Assembly (NCBI RefSeq): GCF_035634895.1
Contig: NZ_DASQCC010000185.1
Location: 22,860-86,859, forward strand
DNA: 64,000 nt
Direction of reading: 5' to 3'
Origin: Actinophytocola sp035634895
Lineage (GTDB): Bacteria; Actinomycetota; Actinomycetes; Mycobacteriales; Pseudonocardiaceae
Part shown: piece by piece, positions 16,321 to 23,060 of the stretch
How the letters are laid out: each line of letters opens with the position of its first letter
Position numbering within the stretch: the stretch's first letter is position 1
The notes under the pieces: generated by a model
Database searches by the model: none
What the model was told of the DNA's origin: nothing
What the model saw: only the letters and a program-made list of their open reading frames with translations
Position numbers and translations under genes: made by a program

Positions 16321-16974
16321 ATGGACCAGCCGGACCTCGTGGCGACGGCGGGACTGCCGAACCCGCCGGTGGTCGGCGAACCGCCGCCCGGCCGGGTCGC
16401 GCTCGCGGCCCGGATCCGCGAGCTGGTCGAGGCCGCGCTGCTGGCCGACGACGACGCGGTGGACCTGCTCGCGGCCGCGGCGCGGGTCGGCGCGGTGACC
16501 GCGTCGCTGCGCCCGGGTGCCCGGGACACGGCGGCGCTGTTCGCGCCACTGGCCGGTGGTGGCCGGCTGAGCGTGAACAATCCCGTGGAGGGTGTGGGAA
16601 ACCCGCTCGCGCCACCCCTGGTGTGGCACCGCACCGGCGCGGACTCGGTCCTGGCCGAGTGTGTGTTCTCGGTGGCGCACGAGGGCCCGCCCGGCCGGGT
16701 GCACGGCGGCTGGGTGGCCGCCGTGCTCGACCACGCCGTCGGGCGCGCGGTGGCATCGGCCGGCTCGCCCGGCATGACGGCCTCGCTGACCGTCGACTAC
16801 CACGCGGGCACGCCGTACGGGGTGCCGCTGCACGTCGAGGGACGGCTGGTCCGGCGGGACGGGCGAAGGCTGTCCGCCGCGGCGGAGCTGCGTGCCGGCG
16901 ACCAGGTCACCGCGACCGCCACCGCGGTGCTGGTGCTGTTCCGTGGCGTTGCCCCGGCACGCCGTCAAGAGTAG
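16321..16974 (+). CDS. Hotdog-fold acyl-CoA thioesterase-like protein (PaaI type)
   Basis: 217 aa. The C-terminal half is a hotdog domain with the characteristic GRVHGGWVAAVLDHAVGRAV helix and SLTVDYHAGTPYG strand. The Asp in VLDHAVG corresponds to the usual active-site position. The N-terminal 90 residues are helical and not recognised. ATG 16321 has GAGGAGG 7 bp upstream; an earlier GTG at 16264 lacks a ribosome site. The stop overlaps a possible GTG of the CYP123 gene by one base. It may release an acyl or steroid-acid CoA ester formed in the cluster (inference). Confidence 0.85.
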   Translation: MDQPDLVATAGLPNPPVVGEPPPGRVALAARIRELVEAALLADDDAVDLLAAAARVGAVTASLRPGARDTAALFAPLAGGGRLSVNNPVEGVGNPLAPPLVWHRTGADSVLAECVFSVAHEGPPGRVHGGWVAAVLDHAVGRAVASAGSPGMTASLTVDYHAGTPYGVPLHVEGRLVRRDGRRLSAAAELRAGDQVTATATAVLVLFRGVAPARRQE

Positions 16975-16978
16975 TGTC

Positions 16979-16992
16979 TGGACATGTGTCCA
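16979..16992. promoter_or_regulatory. Cluster operator D (TGGACATGTGTCCA)
   Basis: Best form of the motif, covering the chosen GTG start of CYP123 (16986). Reading leftward it has the extension CCAGACACTA, like site A. An operator on top of the start codon implies leaderless transcription, or expression mainly from the upstream thioesterase promoter. Confidence 0.75.
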
Positions 16993-18173
16993 GTGAGTTC
17001 AATCCGTACGACTACGACTTCCACGAGGACCCATACCCCACCTACGCGTGGTTGCGCGCGCACGCGCCGCTGTACCACAACGAGGACCAGGACTTCTGGG
17101 CGCTGTCACGGTATTCGGACGTGACGGCGGGGTTCCGGGACAACACGCGGCTGTCGTCGGCCAACGGCGTGTCACTGGACCCGGCCGCCTACGGACCGCA
17201 CGCGTACCGCACGATGTCCTTCCTGGCCATGGACGAACCGCGGCATTTGCGCATGCGGGCGTTGGTGTCCAGGGGTTTCACGCCCCGGCGGGTCGCCGAG
17301 CTGGCGGGGCGGGTCACCGAGCTGACGCGCCAGCACCTCGACAAGGCGTTGGCAGAAAAGGAGTTCGACGCCATCGGCGAGTTCGCGGGCAAGCTCCCGA
17401 TGGATGTGATCGCCGAGCTGCTCGGGGTTCCGGTGGCGGACCGGGACCGGCTGCGCACGCTGGCCGACGCCGTCATGCACCGCGCGGACGGCGTGCTGGA
17501 CGTGCCGCCGGCGGCCATCGAGGCCGCTCTCGAACTGGCCAGGTACTACGTGACCATGATCGGGGAACGGCGGCGCCGGCCGGGTGACGACCTGGTCTCG
17601 GCGCTGCTGGACGCCGAGCTCGACGGCGTACGCCTGTCCGACGAGGACATCGTCGGGTTCCTGTTCCTGATGGTCGTGGCGGGCAACGAGACCACGACCA
17701 AGCTGCTCGGGAACGCGCTGTACTGGGCGTGGCGCAACCCCGGTGAGCGTTCGCGCGTGCTGGCCGACCCGGCGCTGGTGCCCGCGTGGGTCGAGGAGAC
17801 CCTGCGCTACGACACGTCGAGCCAGATCCTCGTCCGCACGGCGGCCACCGACCTCGACTACCACGGCCGGACGGTGCCCGCCGGTGCCCGTGTGCTGCTG
17901 CTGATCGGCTCCGCCAACCGGGACGAGGCCGCCTTCCCCGACGGTGACACGTATCGAGTCGACCGCGAACCCGGCCAGAAGCTGGCCAGTTTCGGTGCGG
18001 GCGTCCACTTCTGCCTCGGCGCGTCCCTGGCGCGGCTGGAGGCACGGGTGGCGCTCACCGAGATCGTCGCCCGAGTCGCCGACTACGAGATCGACGACAC
18101 CGCAGCGGCACGGGTCCACTCGACGAACGTACGTGGGTTCGCGACGCTGCCCATGCGGGTGACGCCGCGCTGA
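16986..18173 (+). CDS. Cytochrome P450 CYP123 family
   Basis: 395 aa; near-complete agreement in key segments with M. tuberculosis CYP123 (Rv0766c) as I recall it: NPYDYDFHEDPYPTYAWL at the N-terminus, AGKLPMDVIAELLGVP, the I-helix FLFLMVVAGNETTTKLLGNA, ExxR in EETLRYDTSSQIL, and the haem loop FGAGVHFCLGASLA with Cys near residue 346. The substrate is unknown. Start GTG 16986 is chosen from the N-terminal match; GTG 16974, overlapping the thioesterase stop, is an alternative that would place the operator inside the gene. The ferredoxin encoded at 10645 or another must supply electrons. A strong hairpin follows at 18187. Confidence 0.92.
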   Translation: MSSEFNPYDYDFHEDPYPTYAWLRAHAPLYHNEDQDFWALSRYSDVTAGFRDNTRLSSANGVSLDPAAYGPHAYRTMSFLAMDEPRHLRMRALVSRGFTPRRVAELAGRVTELTRQHLDKALAEKEFDAIGEFAGKLPMDVIAELLGVPVADRDRLRTLADAVMHRADGVLDVPPAAIEAALELARYYVTMIGERRRRPGDDLVSALLDAELDGVRLSDEDIVGFLFLMVVAGNETTTKLLGNALYWAWRNPGERSRVLADPALVPAWVEETLRYDTSSQILVRTAATDLDYHGRTVPAGARVLLLIGSANRDEAAFPDGDTYRVDREPGQKLASFGAGVHFCLGASLARLEARVALTEIVARVADYEIDDTAAARVHSTNVRGFATLPMRVTPR

Positions 18174-18186
18174 GCGGTGCGCTGTT

Positions 18187-18218
18187 TTCGGCCGGCGGCC
18201 GGCGATGCGCCGGCCGAA
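18187..18218 (+). terminator. Hairpin after CYP123
   Basis: Perfect 11-base arms TTCGGCCGGCG and CGCCGGCCGAA with a 10-base loop, 13 bp after the CYP123 stop and before the convergent small membrane protein gene. Likely bidirectional intrinsic terminator. Confidence 0.75.
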
Positions 18219-18239
18219 GTCACGCGGTGACCGGTGTGC

Positions 18240-18398
18240 TCAGCGGTCGGCGCGGATGTCCGCGGTCGGTGGCGTGTCCCGCGGGACGTTGGTGTCCTGC
18301 GTGCCGAGCCCGCTCACGAGAACCACGACCACCGTCAGTGCCACGACGAGTGCCAGGACCAGCTTGACCAGAGTTCCTAACGGCATTGCGACCAACAT
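18240..18398 (-). CDS. Small single-pass membrane protein
   Basis: 52 aa, unrecognised family. MLVAMPLGTLVKLVLALVVA continues as a hydrophobic helix to about residue 30 (LTVVVVLVSG), followed by a polar tail rich in Asp, Pro and Arg (TNVPRDTPPT). ATG 18398 has GAGGGGAG upstream at a good distance, and codon use is G/C-ending. It converges on CYP123 and lies 248 bp downstream of the CMD gene in the same direction, with its own upstream region. A membrane role, perhaps as a small accessory to a cluster enzyme, is speculation. Confidence 0.65.
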   Translation of the reverse strand: MLVAMPLGTLVKLVLALVVALTVVVVLVSGLGTQDTNVPRDTPPTADIRADR

Positions 18399-18621
18399 TC
18401 TCGTCTCCCCTCTTCGACAGACGGTAGGCGTCTGCTCGCGGATCGGGTGCCTGAGCCAGCCGGCGCCCGATATCCCGACTGTAGGCGCGTTCCGCGACGG
18501 GTCGACGGGAGTTGGCGGCGTCGAGACAAGGTCGAAAGATATTCGACATCATGGCGGTCGTTCGTTTTCCCGGCGTGTGAACGGCAATATCCGCCGGCGA
18601 TGAACGGTTGGTTATTGCCGG

Positions 18622-18636
18622 GTCCGCGGCGCGGAC
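18622..18636 (-). terminator. GC hairpin after the CMD gene
   Basis: GTCCGC-ggc-GCGGAC, a perfect 6-base stem 11 bp downstream of the CMD stop on the leftward strand. Possible terminator of the ALDH-SDR-CMD operon. Apart from this, 18399-18621 shows nothing beyond the upstream region of the small membrane protein gene. Confidence 0.5.
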
Positions 18637-18646
18637 AACCGAATTC

Positions 18647-19009
18647 TCACGAGTCTTTTTTCTCGTGTTTCGCTATCGCCTTGTCCACGGTCATGGACAG
18701 CTTGCTGCCCAGTGGCCAGCCGACGTAGTGGGTGAGGAAGACGACGGCCTCGCGGAGCTGTTCCGCGTCCATTTCCTCGTTGCGCAGCGCGGCCTTGACC
18801 TGGATCGCGGCGATGTCGTCGAGGCCCTGCGCGGCGATCGCGCCGAGCAGGAGCAGCCGGCGGTCGCGCAGGGTCAGGCCCGGTCGGGTCCAGATCTCGG
18901 CGAACAGGTGGTCCACCGTCTGGGCGAAGAACTCGCCGGGCAGGTCCGGCATCTCCCAGCCGTAGACCTCGCGCATCATCTCCAGCCCGCGTTCGCGTTT
19001 CTCGTTCAT
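18647..19009 (-). CDS. Carboxymuconolactone decarboxylase-like protein (Rv0771-like)
   Basis: 120 aa all-alpha protein of the CMD/AhpD fold: EFFAQTVDHLFAEIWTRPGL, LRDRRLLLLGAIAAQG and the helix EAVVFLTHYVGWPLGSK. The AhpD Cys-x-x-Cys pair is absent, so it is closer to decarboxylases than to peroxidases. ATG 19009 overlaps the upstream SDR stop (ATGA), making it the third gene of the ALDH operon. Rv0771 in the M. tuberculosis block is annotated as a possible CMD. Confidence 0.88.
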   Translation of the reverse strand: MNEKRERGLEMMREVYGWEMPDLPGEFFAQTVDHLFAEIWTRPGLTLRDRRLLLLGAIAAQGLDDIAAIQVKAALRNEEMDAEQLREAVVFLTHYVGWPLGSKLSMTVDKAIAKHEKKDS

Positions 19010-19755
19010 CGCATTACCTGTCCGCCGTCGACGTTGAAGATCTGACCGGTGATCCATCCCGCCTCGGCGGAGAGCAGGAACAAACACAGGCCGACCAGAT
19101 CGGCCGGCGTGCCCATGCGTTTGATCGGCAGTCGCTCGACCATCTGCCGGACGATCTCGGGTGGGGTGACCGTACGGGTGGCCTCGGTGTCGGTCGGGCC
19201 GGGCGCGATGGCGTTGATCCGGATGCCCGAGCCGCCGAGCTCGGTCGCGAGCTGCTGGGTGAGGCTGTTGACCCCGGCCTTCGCGAGGCCGTAGAAGGAG
19301 GAGTAGGTCCACGCGGCGGTCGAGGACTGGTTGACGATCGCGCCGCCGCCCCGTTTCCGCATGTGCCGTGCGACGGCGCGGGTGCACAGCAGCGCGCCGT
19401 CGAAGTTCACCGCCATGAACCTCTTGTAGTAGTCCCAGTCGACGGCGAGCAGGAGGTTGAGCTTCATCCCGCCGTAGATCGCGGCGTTGTTGACGAGGAG
19501 GTCGATACCGCCGAACTGGTCCACAGTGGACTCAGCCATGGCGGTGGTGGACGCCACGACCGAGACGTCGACCTGTCGGTAGGCGGCCGTGCCGCCGTCG
19601 GCGGTGATCTGCTTGGCCACCCGCTCGCCGCGCTCGGCGTTCACGTCCGCCACCACCACGTTCGCCCCCTCCTGTGCGAGGGCACGGGCGTAGGCCTCGC
19701 CGATGCCCTGTGCCGCACCGGTCACGATGGCGACCTTGCCGTCGAAACGACCCAT
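19006..19755 (-). CDS. Short-chain dehydrogenase/reductase (Rv0769-like)
   Basis: 249 aa classical SDR: VAIVTGAAQGIGEAYARAL at residues 8-26, acidic VVADVNAER after beta-2 (NAD preference likely), NNAAIYGG, and active-site SSTAAWTYSSFYGLAKAG with Tyr/Lys near residues 154-158. GPTDTEATR and ITGQIFNVDGGQ complete the fold. ATG 19755 lies 10 bp after the ALDH stop. Operon order ALDH-SDR-CMD. The likely role is an alcohol/ketone step paired with the aldehyde dehydrogenase. Confidence 0.92.
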   Translation of the reverse strand: MGRFDGKVAIVTGAAQGIGEAYARALAQEGANVVVADVNAERGERVAKQITADGGTAAYRQVDVSVVASTTAMAESTVDQFGGIDLLVNNAAIYGGMKLNLLLAVDWDYYKRFMAVNFDGALLCTRAVARHMRKRGGGAIVNQSSTAAWTYSSFYGLAKAGVNSLTQQLATELGGSGIRINAIAPGPTDTEATRTVTPPEIVRQMVERLPIKRMGTPADLVGLCLFLLSAEAGWITGQIFNVDGGQVMR

Positions 19756-19765
19756 GAAAGCTCCT

Positions 19766-21235
19766 CTACGCGGGCTCGGCGATGACCTTGGTCTCCAGGT
19801 ACTCCTCGAAGCCGGCAACACCCAGCTCCCGGCCGATCCCGGACTGCTTGTAGCCGCCGAACGGCGCGTCGGCGGCATACCAGACCGCGCCGTTGACGCT
19901 GAGCGTGCCGGTGCGGATCCGCCCGGCCACGGCACGCGCGCGGTCGAGGTCGGTGCCGTGGACGGCACCGGAGAGCCCGTAGGGGGAGTCGTTGGCGATC
20001 CGCACAGCGTCGTCGTCACCGTCGTGCGGGATGATCACCAACACCGGCCCGAAGATCTCCTCCCGTGCCACCCGCGAGTCGTTGTCCAGCCCCGCGATGA
20101 GCGTCGGCTCGACGTAGAAACCCTTGTGGTGCGGGCGGCCGCCGCCACACACGATCCTGCCGCCCTCGGCCGTCGCGAGCGCGAGGTAGCCCTCGACCCG
20201 GTCGCGCTGCCGCGCGGAGATCAGCGGTCCGCAGATCGTGCGACGGTCGGTGGGGTCGCCGCAGCGGATGCCGCTCAGCACCGCGGCGGTCGCCGCCACC
20301 GCGTCGTCGTGACGGGCGCGCGGCACGAGCAGGCGGGTGGTGAGCGCGCAGCCCTGCCCGGCGTGCGTGCACACCATGAACGCCGCCATCGCGCAGGCGC
20401 TCGCGAGGTCCGCGTCGTCGAGCACGACGAAGGCGGACTTGCCGCCGAGCTCCAGGAAGACCTTCGTCAGGTGGGTCGCGGCCGCGGCCATCACCGACCG
20501 CCCGGTGGCGGTGGAGCCGGTGAACGAGACGAGGTCGACCCTCGGGTCCTCCGCGAGCAGGGCGCCGATGCCGTGGTCGGCCGAGGTCACGATGTTGACC
20601 ACCCCGGGCGGGAAGTCCGTCTCCTCCGCGATCAGCCTGCCGACGGCCGCCGCGCACCACGGGGTGTCCGGCGCGGGCTTGAGCACCACGGTGTTGCCCG
20701 CGGCGAGCGCCGGACCCAGCTTGGCGAGTGCGATCTGGTGCGGGAAGTTCCACGGTGTGATCGCGGCGACGACCCCGGCGGGCTCCCGCACCACGGTGCG
20801 CCGGCTGCGGACCCCCATGGGCGTCGCGATCCCCAGGTCCTGGCGCCACTCGTAGGCGCCGGCCAGTTCGGCGAACCAGGCGAGGCCGGCGACCGGGACG
20901 TCGAGCTGCGGGCCGTGGGTCAGCGCGACCGGGACGCCCGCCTCGGCCACGGTGAGCGCACGCAGGTCGTCGCCGTGTGCGGTGAGCACCTCGCCGAGCC
21001 TGCGCAGGCAGTGTGCCCGCAGCGCGGTGTCGCGGGACCAGTCCGTGTCGTCGAAGGCGCGGCGGGCGGCGCCGATCGCGTCGTCGAGGTCGGCGGCGCC
21101 CGCGTTCGCCGCCGTGCCGAGCACCTCCTCGGTCGCCGGGTCGACCGTCGGGAACCTGCCCGCGCGTCCGGGGCGAAGCCCGCCGTCGACCAGCAGGTGC
21201 GCGGCGTCCGGTGACCACCACCCTAGACTGGACAT
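19766..21235 (-). CDS. Aldehyde dehydrogenase (Rv0768/AldA-like)
   Basis: 489 aa NAD(P)-dependent ALDH. PWNFPHQIALAKLGPALAAG is the cofactor region, FTGSTATGRSVM the glycine motif, FLELGGKSAFVVLDDADL contains the general-base Glu, and HAGQGCALTTRLLVP the catalytic Cys near residue 286. Strongly similar to M. tuberculosis AldA (Rv0768, same length) as I recall it. The ATG at 21235 lies inside the cluster operator TGGACATGTGTCCA; no ribosome site is visible before it, suggesting a leaderless message. First gene of the leftward ALDH-SDR-CMD operon. Confidence 0.93.
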   Translation of the reverse strand: MSSLGWWSPDAAHLLVDGGLRPGRAGRFPTVDPATEEVLGTAANAGAADLDDAIGAARRAFDDTDWSRDTALRAHCLRRLGEVLTAHGDDLRALTVAEAGVPVALTHGPQLDVPVAGLAWFAELAGAYEWRQDLGIATPMGVRSRRTVVREPAGVVAAITPWNFPHQIALAKLGPALAAGNTVVLKPAPDTPWCAAAVGRLIAEETDFPPGVVNIVTSADHGIGALLAEDPRVDLVSFTGSTATGRSVMAAAATHLTKVFLELGGKSAFVVLDDADLASACAMAAFMVCTHAGQGCALTTRLLVPRARHDDAVAATAAVLSGIRCGDPTDRRTICGPLISARQRDRVEGYLALATAEGGRIVCGGGRPHHKGFYVEPTLIAGLDNDSRVAREEIFGPVLVIIPHDGDDDAVRIANDSPYGLSGAVHGTDLDRARAVAGRIRTGTLSVNGAVWYAADAPFGGYKQSGIGRELGVAGFEEYLETKVIAEPA

Positions 21236-21242
21236 GTGTCCA
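21229..21242. promoter_or_regulatory. Cluster operator E (TGGACATGTGTCCA)
   Basis: Identical 14-mer to site D, here covering the ATG of the leftward aldehyde dehydrogenase and lying 52 bp upstream of the rightward small ORF. The extension GACGATAGT follows. Confidence 0.77.
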
Positions 21243-21293
21243 GACGATAGTTTGCTGTAGTGTCCAACGCAAGCGAGGCCGGGGAGGACGCGG

Positions 21294-21425
21294 ATGTCCA
21301 TCACGTTGACCTGTGGCCGGCATGTCCTCATGGCACGGATACCGCGGCGCCGGCTTCCTCCCCGGGCCAACTTCGTGTCGGGCATCGAGTCCATGCCCGT
21401 GACGTTCACCCCCGGACGCGCGTGA
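21294..21425 (+). CDS. Small ORF translationally coupled to the flavoprotein gene
   Basis: 43 aa: MSITLTCGRHVLMARIPRRR, then a tail containing LPPRANFVSGIES. ATG 21294 follows GGGGAGG with good spacing, and the stop overlaps the next ATG as TGATG, so ribosomes could pass from one gene to the next. About 84 percent of codons end in G or C. I recognise no family. It may be a leader peptide or simply a coupling ORF for the dehydrogenase, or a real small protein. Confidence 0.5.
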   Translation: MSITLTCGRHVLMARIPRRRLPPRANFVSGIESMPVTFTPGRA

Positions 21426-23029
21426 TGTCCCCGGACTGGGACGCCGAGGCCGACGTCGTGATCGTCGGGTTCGGCGGCGCGGGCGCCTGCGCCGCGATCG
21501 AGGCGGCCGACCGCGGCCGCGACGTCCTGGTGGTGGAGCGGTTCTCCGGCGGCGGCGCGACGGCCATCAGCGGCGGCATCGTGTACGCGGGCGGCGGCAC
21601 CCGCCAGCAGGTGGCGGCCGGCGTCACGGACACGGCGGAGGCGATGCTCGCCTACCTGCGGTTCGAGACCGGCGACGTCGTGTCGGCGGCGACCCTCGAA
21701 CGCTTCTGCGCGCAGAGCGTGGACAACCTGCGCTGGCTGGAGGAGAACGGCGTTCCCTTCGACGCCAGCATGGCCCCGAGGAAGACGTCGTACCCGACCA
21801 ACGACCACTACCTCTACTACTCCGGCAACGAGCTCGCGCGGCCCTACCGGGACCAGGCCCCGCCCGCGCCGCGCGGCCACCGCGCGCACGGCGCCGGCAT
21901 GTCGGGCCGGACGCTGTTCGCGGCGCTGCGCCGGGCGGTGGCGCGGCGACCCGTCAGGGTGCGCTACCAGACCGCGGCGTCGCGCCTGCTCACCGACGCG
22001 TCCGGCCGGGTGGTCGGGGTGGAGTGCCGGGAGATCGTGGCGCCGTTCGCCCGCCTCGCGCACCGGATGCTGGCCGGGGCCAACCGCAAGCTCAACATCT
22101 ACTACCGCCCGGCGGGCCGGCTGCTCGACCGCCCGATCCGGCGCATCGAGGCACGACACGGCGTCACGCGGCGCTTCCTGGCACGCGACGGGGTGATCCT
22201 GGCCGCGGGCGGGTTCGTGTTCAACCGGAAGATGCTCGCCGAGCACGCACCCGCCTACAAGGGTGGCTCCTCGCTCGGCACGATCGGCGACGACGGCACC
22301 GGGATCCGGCTCGGGGTGCAGGCGGGCGGGGTCACCGACCGCCTGCACCGGGTGTCGGCCTGGCGCTTCTTCAACCCGCCGATCGCACTGGTCGACGGCG
22401 TGCTGGTGAACCAGGAAGGCGAGCGGGTCTGCGACGAGACCCTCTACGGCGCCAGGATCGGCGACCACATCGCCCGGCAGACGGGGTCGAGGGCCTACCT
22501 GGTCGTGGACCGGCGCGTCCTCGACGAGGCGAAGCGGCAGCTGCCGAGCCAGACGCTGTGGTTCCAGTGGACGCAGATGAAGTACCTGTTCCTGTTCGGT
22601 CACGCAAGGGGAGCCACGATCGACGAGCTGGCCGGCGAGCTGGGCGTGGCTGCCGAGGGACTCCGGCACACGATCGAGACGTACAACGAGGACGCCCGGA
22701 GCGGCAGGCCGGACGCGATGGGCAAGGACGCCGGCCACGTCCGTCCACTGGAGACCGGACCGTACTACGCCTTCGACTGTTCGCTGCGCACACAGCCCGG
22801 GTTCCCGTGCCCGGTCATCACCCTGGGCGGGCTCGCGGTGTGCGAGGAGACCGGTGCGGTGCTGCGTGCGGACGGCGGCGTGGTGGCGGGCCTGTACGCG
22901 GCGGGGCGCACCGCGGTGGGTGTCTGCTCGGAGTCCTACGTCAGCGGCCTGGCCATCGCCGACTGCGTCTTCTCCGGCCGCCGGGCGGCGGCGGCGATCG
23001 CCGCCCGCGCCGACAACGAGACCGGGTGA
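21425..23029 (+). CDS. FAD-dependent dehydrogenase, 3-ketosteroid-delta-1-dehydrogenase-like (Rv0785 type)
   Basis: 534 aa flavoprotein of the fumarate reductase/KstD family. The FAD motif is DVVIVGFGGAGACAAIEA at residues 10-27; RFSGGGATAISGGIVYAGGG is the second dinucleotide element. VILAAGGFVFNRKML and the C-terminal PVITLGGLAVCEETGAV followed by GLYAAGRTAVGVCSESYVSG complete the FAD site. KstD proteins introduce a double bond into the steroid A ring; Rv0785-like members are less defined. ATG 21425 overlaps the upstream small ORF (TGATG). Divergent from the ALDH operon across operator E, so it is probably part of the TetR regulon. Confidence 0.9.
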   Translation: MSPDWDAEADVVIVGFGGAGACAAIEAADRGRDVLVVERFSGGGATAISGGIVYAGGGTRQQVAAGVTDTAEAMLAYLRFETGDVVSAATLERFCAQSVDNLRWLEENGVPFDASMAPRKTSYPTNDHYLYYSGNELARPYRDQAPPAPRGHRAHGAGMSGRTLFAALRRAVARRPVRVRYQTAASRLLTDASGRVVGVECREIVAPFARLAHRMLAGANRKLNIYYRPAGRLLDRPIRRIEARHGVTRRFLARDGVILAAGGFVFNRKMLAEHAPAYKGGSSLGTIGDDGTGIRLGVQAGGVTDRLHRVSAWRFFNPPIALVDGVLVNQEGERVCDETLYGARIGDHIARQTGSRAYLVVDRRVLDEAKRQLPSQTLWFQWTQMKYLFLFGHARGATIDELAGELGVAAEGLRHTIETYNEDARSGRPDAMGKDAGHVRPLETGPYYAFDCSLRTQPGFPCPVITLGGLAVCEETGAVLRADGGVVAGLYAAGRTAVGVCSESYVSGLAIADCVFSGRRAAAAIAARADNETG

Positions 23030-23048
23030 GGCCCGGCGGTGCCGGGCC
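23030..23048. terminator. Bidirectional hairpin between flavoprotein and secreted DUF1080 protein genes
   Basis: GGCCCGGC-ggt-GCCGGGCC, perfect 8-base arms located directly after the flavoprotein stop and 13 bp before the stop of the convergent gene. Confidence 0.72.
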
Positions 23049-23060
23049 CCACCCGCTCCG

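Noticed and set aside
13101..21242. TGGACAYRTGTCCA as a KstR or KstR2 site
   Set aside because: The known motifs are TnnAACnnGTTnnA and AnCAAGnnCTTGnT; neither core is present here.
8885..23029. P450-rich block as an antibiotic biosynthesis cluster
   Set aside because: No polyketide, peptide or terpene synthase is present, and the gene families match the conserved mycobacterial CYP51/CYP123 neighbourhood instead.
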